DNA of 64,000 bases, taken from Fremontodendron californicum. Taxonomy: Eukaryota; Streptophyta; Magnoliopsida; Malvales; Malvaceae. The stretch is from positions 9,615,501 to 9,679,500 of the forward strand of contig JAULJL010000015.1 in NCBI GenBank assembly GCA_030761205.1. Direction: 5' to 3'. Below are positions 13,466-26,894 of this stretch, piece after piece. The notes beneath the pieces are model-generated. The model saw nothing but the letters and a program-made list of their open reading frames with translations, ran no database searches and was not told the origin of the DNA. Position 1 is the first letter of the stretch; each line of letters opens with the position of its first letter. Made by a program: the position numbers and the translations under genes.

Positions 13466-16400
13466 TGAGGTTTTCTAACATCTTAAAGAAGACAGAAGGG
13501 ACATCAACAATTTGTTGGAGTCCTCTCTCTCTGTTGCTTGTGAGAGCATTAATGTTCTGTTTCTTTGTAAACTGTTCCAGAAAAGTGACGACTTGTCCTG
13601 ACATCTTTACTAAATGGTAGATTAGATTTCTTTCTCAAATTTGTGGAACATTTTTTTTGTGGTTGTGTAAATTTTTGTACTGGATCACCTTAAAGTAGCC
13701 AGTTTACCTGAATTCACTGAGTTTGAAGTGAAATGCACTCTATAAATACTTAAAAGCTGCCTCTATTAAATGCAGGCTAATCTCTTTTCCTCTTTTTCCC
13801 TTTTTCCCCATCTTTTCTGTTTGTTTGTTTGTTCATTCCAAGTAGTATTATTAAAGGTTGAGGACTAACAAAATACAGATATTCAAGAGCTAAGCCTGGT
13901 GAAGGAATCAGCTTGTTAATGTTCGAGAAATAAATGGTCTTGTTCATTCTCAGCGTTGCGGACCGAAGCGCAGCATTTTGAACAGTTTGGACAGTGTATT
14001 TTTCACAAATGAAATGAGAGCCCTGTCCTGCTAATGAGGTTAGCTTATCTTTCCTTTGAAAAAGAAAAGTTCCCAAACTGAGAATTAAAATTTAGTTGTT
14101 GAACTGTGTACATCATTCTTGTTTGAAGTTGTAAATACTAGGACCACCTGATTTATGTTATATGTGCTGTGGACCATTTAAGTCATTGTAGGATATTGAA
14201 TGTGTTTTTCAGAGAAATTGAAAATGTCTGTGAAATTGTGAATTTAGGTATGGATGGATGATCATATATGGTATAGTGGCGAACTTTGTCTAGATATATA
14301 CAGAACTGTCTTGCCAGTTATAGACGTGGATTATTTTTCAACTGCCACGTGTAGAAGTTACATTAATTTAGCAGCCCAGGTTACTAGGTCCAAAAGTTTG
14401 ATAAACAAGATCCTTCCCAATACTTTTTCCTCCTGTCTTTGAACAGAAGATTATTTTTCTTTTTTTTAAATAAAAAAAAAAAAGAAAGGAGAGAGAAAAT
14501 CCACCCCTAAAAAGGGTTTTCTGATCTGTCTTAGGTTTGATTAGGAGGATAAGCTATTTCTTTCACACGAAAATCTCTTGTTTCAGGAGTCGACTTCACT
14601 TTATGCTAAAACATCATTATTGACAATTCCCATATTTTTGTAACCCATTTTGTATAAAAATAAAATATATATAAACTGAAAAAAAAAAAGGAAAAATACC
14701 TTTGGCATACATATATATATATATATATATATTTGCTTCTATCTTGGAATCTTGAGAAAGGTGGATTGGAATTTAGTGGAAGAGAGAGTACTTGATGTTG
14801 TTAAGCATGTATTGGAGCTTTATCCTGTTAAAATTAAACCAAAAGACTGTTCCATTGAGATTCTTGTTAACTAGCTTGAATCAAAAGCTGACTCTGGGGG
14901 TAACTTTAGATTCTTCAGAAAAAAAAAAGGTTTTCTTTTCAGCTTTCAGGTTGGTTCTGGCGGTCAGGTGTGAAACCTCCTGCTCTCAGGTTGGGGGTGG
15001 CTGTTCAGTCAACATTTCCCTATTTACTGATGAAAAAGTGCAGAGTAATTATTATGGGAATATAGAAAAATTTAGAAAAAAGAGGAAATTTGTGTGGTGG
15101 GGACATGTGGGATTTTGTAGGTATAATAATAGAATTGTCAATCATTGAGAGAGAGAAGGGCAGTTTGGGTATTTGGGAATTTTAAAAAAATTGGAAAAGT
15201 GAAGCACTTTTTTGGGGTTGAATCTCACATGCCTTTTCTGGGTGCACCTACTTGCTCATTACTCATTATCTACAAATGCCTTATCTGAATAAATAATTGC
15301 TGCTGTGCTGCTCCTATAATTTGTGAGTGTATATGGGGTTTTGTGTTTTTTTTTTTTTTCAATCATGTAAATATAAATAAGATATAAATTATTAAATATG
15401 TTAAAATTTTAAACATATATATTGTGTTAATCATATTTAAATATATTATATTATATTTATTACACTATTTTTATATTTATTAAACATCTCATATTATTAT
15501 CATATTTTTTTTATTGTGCCTAAATCTAGCTGCTCCATCCATCATCCTCCACTCCCCTACTCTTTAACCTATAATTTTTCTCTACTCTCCTTCCCTTTCT
15601 TTTGCCACCTGTTTTTTCTTCTTCCCAAAATCACATTGTTGCCTTAGCTTAAAAATTTTGCACCATTTCTTTCTTAATTCAATTGCTTTGCCTTGCTTTT
15701 CTCTAAGTAAAATTTTCCTTTTATTTTTTATTTTACAATGAAAATAATTATTTTTACATCTGAACATCTACTTCAATGATTGATGTATTTTTTTTATTCA
15801 AAAAGTTAAAAAAAAAAAAAAATTCCTTCAAATTAGAAAAAAAAAAACTTGAAAATTTTCCAAAACCTTTAATTTTTGTGTTTTCTTTTAGTTTATTGAG
15901 ATTTAATCTTAATTTAAGAACATGTTTATATTTATGGATAAATCGTCTATATTGTCATATTTATTATATTTTAAATTTTAATCGTGTTCAGAAATGGTAA
16001 TAGCTTACAAATATTAAATTATGTAGCTTCTAACATTGATGAACGACGATAACTTCTGTCTTATAATAAATGTTTATTTTTTAAAAGTAAAAAATAAAGG
16101 AACCTTTTTCCCGTTGACTACCAATAATTGATTTTTTTTTTATTTGGTGAATTTTGCAATCTTTATAATACCTTAGAATTGATAATTTTCATTTTAAAAA
16201 AATTTGCTAAGAAACTAAAGCACCACAATATCATTATTAAAGATAAAAATAATTATATATATGCTTCCTCACCCACAAAGAGTGATGACAACAGTGTTGA
16301 AAAAATCCAATCAGTTGATGAGATCGATTCAATCGATAATTGAAATTTATCCGTTTTAGTATTTATTTTAAAATATTTTTAGTAAACTTATAAAAAAATT

Positions 16401-17416
16401 AATAAAAATGGATTAAATTGATAAAAAATATATATTTTTAAATTTTTTATTTTTTATTCAAATTTTTATAACTATAAAATTTGAATCTTTAATATTTTAA
16501 TTTACATTAAAGGTTATATCATTAAATAAAATGTATATTTCTATTAAATATTTATAATGTAAAATATTTATTTAATATTAAAATTATATAATTAAATATT
16601 AATTTTTTTCAATTGAATCAATTAAGTCAATAATCAAAATTTTTATCGATTCAATCACCTTTTACCTTCTATCCGAATTTTAATAACGGATAAAGTCATA
16701 AAACAAATCTATATTTAAAAGCAAAATCCTCCCTTAACTTCAAGTGGCATAAAAATATTATATTATTATTATTGTTATATTATATACTATTTGAAGCATA
16801 TCTTTGTCTTTGCCTTCACTTTTTTAAGTTGTTGACTAATTGGATTTGAAGCAATATTTGCCTCATCCAACATGTAGAAAAAGACGTTTCTAGAGAAGGA
16901 GAAAGGAAAATGAGGGTTTTTAAGGTTCAGTTTAAACCCAAATCAAAGAAATTTTCAAACATCATTTCATAGCTTAAAGTTCCTAAAAAAAGCTAAAAAT
17001 CCAAAAAAATAAAATAAATAACACACGTGTAAGATCTAATACCATCTTAATTTAACTTTATTTTTATGAATAATAATTTGAAATTATACAACAAAAAATG
17101 AAGAAAAACAACAACTCTCTCTTATAGTATTATTACTTAAATCTCGAAGATTTGAATGTAAATTTTTAAATTAAAATTTCAAAATGTAATAATTGAAGCA
17201 ATGAAGTGTCTTTAATAAATATAAGCTTTATTTTTATAAATTAAACACATAAAGAATATGAATTTTATTATTGAATAAAAATATTATTCAATATATTAAA
17301 AATTATGAATAAAATTATTAATTATTATATTTAATATAAAAGTATTATTATAAATAATTTATTAATTAATTTTAAAACATATAAAATACTCATTATAAAA
17401 GTATGGAATTGGAAGC
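13466..17416. other. Intergenic: KNL1 3' flank and AT-rich DNA up to the COL promoter
   Basis: The first several hundred bases probably include the KNL1 3'UTR. Beyond about 14450 there are A runs, a (TA)n tract at about 14711-14732 and low-complexity AT DNA. At about 16290 a CAGTGTTGAAAAAATCC phrase resembles the end of the hAT-like MITE family, but no clean partner end was found. No protein-like ORF or RNA gene was recognised. Confidence 0.5.
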
Positions 17417-17426
17417 TTTATAAAGG
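17417..17426 (+). promoter_or_regulatory. Candidate TATA box of the COL gene
   Basis: TTTATAAAGG lies ahead of a C/T-rich leader (17530-17650) and upstream of the predicted non-coding first exon. It is the only good TATA match in this position. It is inferred from sequence and distance only. Confidence 0.4.
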
Positions 17427-17841
17427 GGACCAAGAAAATGGAAAGGTCCTAACTTTTCCTTTCACGATTGAAAAGGACAGGGGCCCACTTTGCTTTACTC
17501 TCCCCATTTTGCCCTTTTTATTTACTTATTATGTTTTTTTAATATTTAATTTTCTCTCTCTTTGCACTTTTTTTTTCTTTTTATCCGCTTAGTCATCACA
17601 TTTCGCATCTACATAATACACCCACCAATTTCTATCTCTTACTTGCATAAACTCAAAACAGAGAAGAAAAAAAAAAACAGAGCAAAAGCAGGAAAAAAAA
17701 AAAAAAAAGAAATAGAGAGAAATTCTGGAAAGCTCTCTGTTCAAGAGTTTCTCGTTGTGATTTTGTTTTTCAATAAATTTTCAATTTCAATATGACAGCT
17801 AGTAACCGATCTTGTCCTTTTATTTTATCTTTTTTCTCACG

Positions 17842-18696
17842 GTAAATTTCTTATTCTCTTTTAGTTTAGTTTTAAATTTGATTTTCCTTTCTGGGTCTTT
17901 TTCTTTTGTTTCACTTGTTCTGATTTTGATTTTATTTCTGGGTTTTAGATTTACGTCTTTTTTTTGTTAGTATTTATGGGTCTCTTTGTTTGTTTATTGA
18001 TCCTCTGTTTTTTTTTTTTTTTGCTTAATTTGTTTGTTTGTGTAATTTTGCTTTGATTATAGAATTTAAATCTTTGGAATAAAGTTCTTAATTTTTTCTT
18101 TGATTTATGGTAACTTTTTTACCTTTTATGGATATTTGATTCTTTTATTTTACATGTTTTGAAATGGAATTAGTTTTGCTTATAATTCTTTTCTTGGAAT
18201 GCTTACTCCTCTGCTTTTTCCTTTTTATTAAAAGAAAAAAGAGATTTCATTTTTCATTTTTCATTTTTTTTTCTTTATTTTTATTTTATTTTGACTGATA
18301 TAGTCGTCATGGATGACTCTAAAATTTAATGAGGTGTTTTCGCTCTTCTAGTGATTTTGTTGTGAGTGTGTGTATGTGTTTTGCACATTTACTTATTCTC
18401 TTCTTGACAATAATTTCTTGTTTTCTGTTTGTTTCTGGGTGCTTAGAACTGTTTACTTTTTGCCTGTGATTATATTAAAAAATAGCGACTTTTACTCTTA
18501 AACAGATCATGTGAACTCTTCGATGATTAAAGTGTCCTCTAGAATTTGACCTTTTGTTATATCATTATTGTATGAGCAAATTTTAAGTAAATTAAACTAT
18601 CCTATATAGTCAGTAGATATTGATTAGCTTGCTTTTACATCAAACATGAACTGGAACCTCTTGTAACAACAATCTTTTTCCCTCTCTATGTGACAG
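17842..18696 (+). other. Probable 5'UTR intron of the COL gene
   Basis: A good donor (CACG|GTAAAT) follows the pyrimidine-rich leader, and a TGACAG acceptor lies 140 bases before the start codon. The interval is T-rich like a plant intron. Leader introns occur in many plant genes. Exact exon ends need transcript data. Confidence 0.5.
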
Positions 18697-18836
18697 CTAT
18701 TGAAGTGCAAGAAGAAATAGCGGAGTTGGGGATCATCTGAGAAGCTACTTGCCCTGGTTGATATATGTTTGCTTAGAAGTCTGTAAATTTTGGAGAAAAG
18801 TTTTAGGTTTTGGTTAGGAGTAGTGTGATTGGAAAC

Positions 18837-21800
18837 ATGGGTTACATTTGTGATTTCTGTGGGGATCAACCGTCGATGGTATATTGCCGGTCTGATGCTG
18901 CCTGTTTATGTTTATCATGCGATCGAAATGTCCATTCTGCTAATGCACTGTCAAAACGCCATTCGAGAACATTGTTATGTGAAAGATGCAATTCACAGCC
19001 TGCTTTTGTTAGATGTGCAGAAGAAAAGGTTTCCCTCTGTCAGAATTGTGATTGGATGGGTCATGATACCTCTACCTCGAATTCGACACATAAGAGGCAA
19101 ACAATTAATTGTTACTCTGGTTGCCCATCATCTGGGGAACTTTCTTCCATATGGTCGTTTTTTTCGCAATCCCCGTCAGCAGGTGAATCTACTTGTGAGC
19201 AGGAATTAGGTCTAATGAGCATCACTGAGAACATAGAGAGGACTTCCTGGGGCCCTACAGAAAACACCATTAGCCAGAATAGTACTGGTGTTGCTGAAGT
19301 TAATCATGACCGCAATGTGGATAAGGAAAGTGGCTGCGGTAGGTCTTCAATTCCTGAACTCAGATCTGCGCCACGATTTCTGGATCAGCCAGCTGGATCA
19401 ACAGATACATCATTGCCCAAGGTAAATGATGAAATTTAAATGCTTATCTTTAAAGAATTTAGATAAACTGTTCTAGAGGTACTTTCAGGCCCTTGCTATC
19501 AGAGTTTCATGGGGCAATATTAAAGAACTATGATAAGCATTTCGAGAAAGTGGGTTTAAATTTGCAAACGCATTCTGCAACCTGCACTTAATGCTGAAAA
19601 ACATATTAACAGTGAGTGTTCAGTGATAACTGCTCTTTCTGGCCAGAAAACCAGCTTGAGGTTAAAGTGACAACTTTCTTTTCAGATTCGTTTCTTCTGT
19701 GGAAGAACTATATGCCAATTTCCATTCCTTGCTTTTCTTGATTACATTTTATGATGGAAACCGAAGGTCCATCCAGAATATCTTTTTACTTGCACTTGAT
19801 TTGATTTTCGTGTAAATGTAAAAGATGTCAATCTTTCAGTAAACCTACAGTATACCGTGAACTTGTATTCAGTTTGTATTTTTCTTTGCCCAAAAGCAAC
19901 TCAAGTTTTAGGGTAATATTGTAGAGAACTATTTTGTTAGGCCTTCACATATAATTACTAAATCAGTAACCTCGTCCTCAATTATATTTGTAATCTTATG
20001 CCTATTTTTGCCACGTGTTCATAAATTTGGAATCTAGATCTTTCCTATTTTACACACATGAATTACTTTCAGGATCTAGGCTCATGCCACCCATCTACAT
20101 TGTTGAAGTTATATACATAGTATAGTAGTCAGAGGTTCCCACAATATCTAGTGTGAAAGCGATGGACACAAGAAACAGGGAAAGTTGGTTGAGGTTATTG
20201 TGGGAAGTTATCAAAATTTTGTTTTAATCATAAGAAGAGCGATTAGAATAACCTTCCGTTATTAGTAATTCTATAGAATTTTAGCATTAGATGGTCCAAG
20301 TTCATTTCTGACATATTTGTGAAAATTTCTGCAGGTTTTCTTTAACTATTAGTAGAGATACTATGTTCCTTTTTGGGAACCTTTGGTAATTTGTATTTTA
20401 TTAATTTGCAGTTATTTTTCCCTCAAACAAAGTTTCCTGGACTTTGTGAAGATGATCTGTGTGATGACTTCAACATGGATGAAATTGATCTGAACCTTGA
20501 AAACTATGAAGAACTCTTTGGGGTAACTCTCAATCATTCAGAAGAACTTTTTGAGAATGGTGGAATCGATAGCTTATTTGGGACGAAGGACATGTCTGCC
20601 GCTGATTTCAACAGTCAGGGTGCAGTGGCTGCTGAGGTCTCTCATCTCTTTTGATCTTGCTTTGTGGTATCTGTATTATCTTTTTCTGATGATATATTGT
20701 CATTTTTCTAGATGTTATGCTTTTTTTCCTGGTGTTCTTAAATAGTGTTTTTGACATATAGTATATTTCAGCTATTAGTTTTTTCCTTAATGTCTAAATG
20801 GAAGCATTCCTTGTCAAATGAAAATTGAGAAAAAAAAAAATTGACAGTAGAGAGAAGCTTTAATTTGATGAATGGGTTGTATGTTCTAGTTGTTGGTAAA
20901 GTACAAGTTCATTTGGGTTGTAAGTTCTAGTTGTTGATTAAGTACAAGTTCAGTATAGTTGTAATTGTTCTTTCTCTACTAGATTTTCCATTCTGTTACT
21001 CAAAGGAAATTATCCATTTAGGTGGGGTACCAATAGCATCAATAACCTTGATTTTCAGACATGACTAGTGTACCGAAACGAAGTTTACTGTCCTTCCATT
21101 TGCTGGGTCTTCATTTTGAATAGTGATCAAAGGAAAATATCCCTTTTTACTTGGGTCAGTAGTATGTATAGGAAAACAATAACCTTGATTTTCAGACATG
21201 ACCAATGTACAAAAGGAAGTTTATTGTCTTCCATTTTCAGGAAAATATCCCTTTTTTGACAGTGTTGATTATATAGCCATTTTGGTGATGAGATTAAGGA
21301 CTCGTCAAGTTTGCAAATGTACTAGTACTTGATCTTTCAGTGTCCTCTTGATTATTACTAAATTGACTTTCTTCTTGTAAAATATGTATGTGTCAACAGT
21401 TTGCTTACGAACATTGGCACTTTAATCTGCTTGGTTATTTACATGTTTGTTTTATCTCCCTTAGGAGTCATACTGTGAAGAATCATTCATAATTCCAAAC
21501 CCTGAGAATTTCAAGTTTGTACTTAGAAAAATGTTCTTATGGTTGGAACTTAATATTCTTGTGCAGGGCTCAGCTGTTGGACTGGTCAATGCAATCCAGC
21601 CAGCATGCAGCAATGCGGCATCTGCTGATTCCATGATGAGCAATAAAACCGATTCAATTCTGTGTTTTACGGCAAGGCAGGGCCATTCAAGCCTCTCATT
21701 TTCTGGCCTTACTGGAGAGAGTAGCGCTGGAGATTACCAAGATTGTGGGGCTTCGTCAATGCTTCTCATGCGAGAGCCTCCTTGGTGTCCTCCATGTACT

Positions 21801-22491
21801 GAGAGCTCCTTCCAATCAGCAACTCGAAGCGATGCTGTCATGCGTTACAAGGAAAAGAAGAAGACACGGAAGTAAGTATATGGCAATAATCCATATAAAA
21901 TGTACAAATGTTCTGCTTAGACCACCTTTAGATATAGTTATTAGGTTGATGACTTTGTGATTTTAGTGCTTCTTGCTTTACAAATTTCTGGAATTTAGAT
22001 GTTCTTACTTTTAATTTCTCTTTTGCTTCTGAATTTCTAGTTCTATGGATCAATTTAGCATATGGTTTTTACTAATTAGACAATCATTCCTTGAGTTCTT
22101 GTTCCTCTCTTGCTCTTTCTAGTTTTTCTTCTTATGGACTTTCTCTATTTGCCTTTAAGTTTCAATTTAGTTGTGTGCATTTGTACAAGACTAAGCAACA
22201 GAACTCACATGCCTCCAAATAAAAATATGTCATGTCTATATCATTTTAACATTTGTGTTCTTACTTGTATCTCAGTAATCCTTTTCTGTAAGCTGTGCAT
22301 TTTAGTTACTATTCCTGCCATTGAAGTAGTTTGTTTCATTGTGGTGCTCTCTAATAAGGAAATGTGGATCTGCATTCCTGTCTCTGCATCTGTGTATATT
22401 TATCAACGATCAATTTGGAAAGTCGACATAAAATCTATACTGTCGGTCTTAACGTTTTATTTTACTGCTAGTCTTGTTTGCAATCCTCTTT

Positions 22492-22535
<44 letters not shown>

Positions 22536-22716
22536 CCACCTGTTGGAGGAATTTATATATTTAACTTCATCCTTGTTGCATGATAGGTTTGAAAAGCGAG
22601 TGAGATATGTCTCTCGCAAAGCAAGGGCGGATGTGAGAAAGCGCGAGAAGGGACGCTTTGTCAAAGCTGGTGATGCCTATGATTATGATCCATTGAACCA
22701 AACCAGAAGCTACTGA
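18837..22716 (+). CDS. COL9-like: CONSTANS-like B-box/CCT transcriptional regulator, COL9/COL10 type
   Basis: Nuclear regulator; members of this family act in photoperiod, light and clock-related gene control. Exons 18837-19421, 20412-20636, 21567-21871 and 22587-22716 give 414 aa with consistent phases. B-box 1 ligands are C5, C8, C17, D20, C25, C28, H33 and H42. B-box 2 ligands are C48, C51, C60, E63, C68, C71, H76 and H85, all present. The CCT domain spans about residues 361-403 (RYKEKKKTRK, then RVRYVSRKARADVRKR and GRFVKAGDAYDYDP) and is split by the last intron. ATG 18837 is the first ATG and begins MGYICDFCG as in this subgroup. An acidic stretch (EDDLCDDFNMDEIDLNLE) is encoded in exon 2. 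The subgroup was chosen from the MGY start, two adjacent B-boxes and the DYDPLNQTRSY end; COL10 or another member is equally possible. Confidence 0.9.
21003..21260 (+). repeat. Tandem duplication within COL intron 2
   Basis: The phrase AACCTTGATTTTCAGACATG occurs at about 21045 and again at about 21181. Similar flanks follow (an AAGGAAAATATCC-like start, then a GTTTATTGTCTTCCATTT-like end). The unit is about 110-130 bp. A smaller imperfect repeat of about 41 bp lies just upstream (20873-20950). It is intronic with no known role. Confidence 0.6.
22501..22531 (+). repeat. (TA)n microsatellite in COL intron 3
   Basis: An uninterrupted TA repeat of about 31 bases lies 55 bases before the last acceptor. 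It is likely length-polymorphic and sits close to the branch-site region of the intron. Confidence 0.9.
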
Positions 22717-24214
22717 GAGTAAAATTTTTAACTATGCTTAGAAAAAAAAAAGGATAGAAAAAAGATTTTAGTTTGAAAGAATTGGTTATTCTTGCCTAAA
22801 AATGTAGAAATTGATGCTCATACTTTTTTTTTTTAACTAGTTAAATGACTGGCTGTATGGTTCTATCACAGGGCTCCAGGTTTTATCAGGAGAAGTTGGA
22901 TAAAAAAATGCAATGAATAAATTAACCGAGGCCTGGTTCTCCATTACCATTAAAGATTGACGGATCACGACATCATTTGGCAAGATCTGCCGAAATCGCC
23001 TTTGCTGCCAAGCCGCCGGTTTGCACCTGCCATATTATGTTTTGAGCAAGTTCATCTGCTCAAATTCTTTTTTTTTTTTAGTATGGAAAGGAGAATGCTT
23101 ATGGGTCCTCCAAGCCATCCATATTTATGCTTTAAAAGCTGCTTCTGCCATGACATGCTAAGAAAGCCCAACTTACAATGTCTAAGTCACAGGCAAAAAG
23201 CATGCAGCTGTAATTTTGGTCTTCTTTTTCATCTTATTGACTTGTATAGCATAGATCTCTTGTATGTTCAGTTGAGACTTTTAATTGTCTGCCTAACAGT
23301 TGATAGGTCAGACAAGAAACATTGCAGTTGTAATTCTTCTCTTTTGGTGGACGTGTACAGCACAGAATTAATCACATGCACTTTAGGATGAAAATTTTGT
23401 AAATTAACAAAAATTACATTTTCTACTATTCTTTTATCCCCTCTTTCTACCTATGCAGCAATTTTTGTGGGGTTTGTAACTAGAATACAGTGTTTTATTG
23501 TTCTTGACTGCTACTTTCGGTGGGAATGTACGCCCTTGGTTCCCTGTCTGCTTAGGTTTTTCCAGTTTCTATACTAGCATAAAACAAATAACGGAATTCA
23601 AGGTTTAGTTTAATTGGTTCATCCGTTATTTTTAAAAAGTGATATTTGAGATTCGAATTTTAACATCTAAATGTTTAAGGTCAGCATTGTTACTTCAAGC
23701 CTACTATCTACAGAAAATCATAGGAATGAAGAGATGAAGTACCCAGTCCCTCCTTTACCAGAAAGATAGTGTGTTACAAGTGCATGATCTTATCCCTGTT
23801 AGTAAAATACTCTTAGGAGTGGTTATTATAAGTGGACATGACATTGATATGTATCAAATTTTCATGTTTTTATTTTTAACAATTAAAATAAAATACATAT
23901 TGGAATTCTGGTTTGAATGCACTAGCTTCCTAGTGGAAACACATCATCAGCTAAAAAAACCAATTAATTCATAGGCCAACTATGCTCCAACATTTTCCTT
24001 TCATTCATCAACAAAGGAGAGGTGAAGAATCAGTCATTCCTCCTGGTTGAATTCATTTATAATGATAAATAGATTACTACATGGAATTGGGAAGAAGTTA
24101 AAAAAAAAAAAAAAAAAAAAAAAAAGAACAGTTTCAGTGGTTATACCAAGGCCGGCAAAAACACTATGACCAACTATAACAGATAACCCTTGAGCTCCTT
24201 AAGTTCAAAGGATA
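22717..24214. other. Convergent intergenic region between COL and RRP15-like genes
   Basis: It holds the 3'UTRs of both convergent genes and a 26-base A run at 24100-24125. No additional gene is seen. Short ORFs here lack protein-like features. Confidence 0.6.
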
Positions 24215-26894
24215 TCAATCATCATCTGAACCACTATCTTCAGACATCCTTCCAACATCATCAACTATTGCTGAGTCCTGTGAACAAATAGCAGAAAAAA
24301 ATCTTGTTACCTAAAAAGAAACGGTTAATGCATGATGTCTTTGCCTGCACTTAAACGCTTGTGTGAATCTAATGTTGGTGTCTGTGAGAGAAAGAGAGGG
24401 ACACGACTTGTGTAACATTCAAAAGAATGAACATTCTTACCGCCATTTTATCCCAGTCCTTCAACTTAGGATTTGTTAGCATGTAATTATCACGCAATGG
24501 GGCCCAACCAGGTTCTTCATCATTCCTAGGATCAGATGATGTATTACCCTGCATGTCATAAAACTGCATAAGCAATTACAGTAAAAAAAATTGCATATTC
24601 CAAATGAACAACTAAAAAGGCATTTAATGTGAAGTTCCCAGTTATTATGAGCCCAATTACATAACTTTTATGTAGCTTAGCATAGACAAGATGATAGAGA
24701 TATATACTAAATTTTAGTAGATTGACAACAACAATACCCAAAGGTGCTTAGGGAAAAAGAAAGGAGGATATATGGAGTGATATAGCACAATGCAAGAAAC
24801 TTGTAAAATAGTTAAGAAAATAGCCAACCTTACTGGAAGAGTCACGTGCTGGCAATGAAGTCTTGCCTAGCTCTGAAAAGAAGGCTTCTTTCCTTCGCTT
24901 CCTTATCACTAGCAGGATGCATAAATTATAAAGTCAGAAAACTGGAACTAGAAAAGTAGCACACCTTATAAGGGTTATCCAGGGGCAAACAAAATTTTCC
25001 AGTAATCTTTAAAAAGCAGCAAATGTTAAGTACCATGAACATTCACATTCACATATAAAGAAAATGTATAGTCAATAAATTTTTCTGTGAGGCATCTCTA
25101 CAAGTAATAGTGATACTAATAACAACCTACATCATATTTCAGCCTCTAAATCTTGGGTTCCAAAGGCATAAATATTTGGCTCAATTATGACAAAATCCAT
25201 TTAATCTTTTAATTTGTATGCCATGATAGCACTTGAAACAGCAAATATAGTTTCTATAAGCCACCAATACATAAGAAACATTTGATCAGATCTTGCTGCA
25301 GAATCATATAGGAGAAAGATGCATGTTTACTCCAATGAATTTCTAGAAGTAATGATTCCTTCAAAAGGCTTTTGAAAGCGGCTTCAATCTTCAAAGCTAA
25401 GCTTTTTAAAGCATAAAGTATTTACCATCTGATCAGATAAGTGACAATAGTATACAATAGCCTTGCAGTCCTAGGTGAGGTGAATTACTGAGTGACAAAC
25501 GCATGAGATGATTGTCTGGTGATAAATTGATAATAGTATATCGTGTCTTTCTCACTGATCTGGTCATAAAGATATTAGACACAACTGTGAAAGAAGTTAA
25601 AGCTTCAGATGAGCAAGAAGCCAAGAACAAGCATTTCAAGTAATTCAAAATGTCAAATGCCAAAGAGGGCCTCATAATTGGGATTCAGAGCAAGATTTAC
25701 TTGGCAGCCAGGATATTAAATAATGCACAATTGCACATTTCAAATAATCCGCAAAAATTGCTTTCGAGTATTCTATATAAAACTTATAGCTGTAGAGATT
25801 ATCAGCATACCTTTTGCATCTTTAGACCTTGAAGGGTCCAATCCTTTCTGAGCCTTTTGTGCTTTGTTCACCTACATGATATATGAAACAACAAAGTTTA
25901 CACCCAGACTTGATAGTAATAACTAACAATCTAACAAAACGAAATAAAAGACTACAACAAAGTGATGGTTGAGCTTTCATGAAACAACTTACAGCATTGA
26001 ATAACTTCACCACTGAAATTCCCAGCAACACAAACAACAAAATTTAATTAGTATGAGAAGGAATATGCAATAAACTAAGTTATATATACATTAGAAAAAA
26101 TTATGGTCTAAAAATACAATACCTCCTTTTGTAGAAATACCAATTAGAAACTTTTCATGTGAATCCAAGTAATTAGCAGGCTTCACATGCCCCTTCTCTG
26201 CAACCTGTAACATTAATAGCGCATAAATAAAATAGCATAGCAACAAGCGGAGTCATAGTAAAATATTTAGTAAATTTTAAGGCAAATACCAAATGTTTTT
26301 CTTTCTTAGCTTCTCCCTTAACTTTCCTTTCAGCTTCCTCTTCAGCTAACTTCTTTGCAACAAGCTGTTTATGCCCTGATAATACGGGACCCTGTAAAAA
26401 AAAAAAATCACTCATTAAAAAAAAACAAAATTTTCTTTCTAAAATGAAAAAGACCCAAGTTTAGAAACTAGCTTTACCAATGAACCATCAGCTACATTCC
26501 TCTTTATAATGTTCTTAAAAGCCAACCTGAATGCTCTAACACCTTCTGTAAACTTCATAACCCCAGTTTGAATGTCACCTTCTCCTTCTTCTTGTGAACC
26601 ATCACTTTCTTCAGAAGAATTACCTCCGCCGCCGCCCCTCCGGGTATCACCGGGGGCTGCCTCCTCCGCCGTGTTTTCCTTTTCCTCCTCCTCCTCCTCC
26701 TCGTCGTCATCATCGGAATTGTAGTCACGGGCTCTTTTCTCAAACAGATTTCTCATTTTTTTACTTACTCTAAGCTTTTTTCCTTTACCCTCCAACATCT
26801 TAAGCTTCTTATTCTTGGCTTTGTTACCTTTCTTTTTACCCAAATTTCTTTTCCTTTTCCCAGCTGCAACGCTGCCTTCCTCCATCATCATCAT
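24215..26894 (-). CDS. RRP15: RRP15-like rRNA-processing protein, 8 exons
   Basis: Nucleolar protein of the 60S pre-ribosome pathway (Rrp15 family). Exons on the minus strand: 26894-26478, 26391-26290, 26204-26123, 26012-25993, 25871-25811, 24908-24829, 24548-24441, 24277-24215. All junctions are GT-AG with matching phases, giving 310 aa. The N-terminus is very basic (repeated K/R between residues 12 and 47), as in nucleolar proteins, and is followed by an acidic run of D/E at about residues 58-72. The conserved core starts near FTEGVRAFRLAFKNI and continues through GPVLSGHKQLVAKKLAEEEA, GHVKPANYLDSHEKF and GVVKLFNAVNKAQKAQKG. The C-terminus has a PGWAPLRDNYML motif and an acidic tail. There are four possible ATGs in a row at the start (MMMM); the outermost was used. 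Exon 4 is only 20 nt. The gene converges on COL. Confidence 0.88.

Noticed and set aside
13777..14076. Minus-strand ORF downstream of KNL1
   Set aside because: Low-complexity C-terminus, no homologous motif recognised and it lies in probable 3' flank.
18810..18836. Upstream extension of the COL reading frame
   Set aside because: The frame is open but begins at TTG; the first ATG is 18837 and matches the usual start of the family.
18829..19209. Second plus-frame ORF over COL exon 1
   Set aside because: It overlaps the B-box coding frame and has no recognisable domain.
22110..22583. 157-codon ORF in COL intron 3
   Set aside because: Hydrophobic low-complexity translation running through a TA repeat; flanking exons splice across it in phase.
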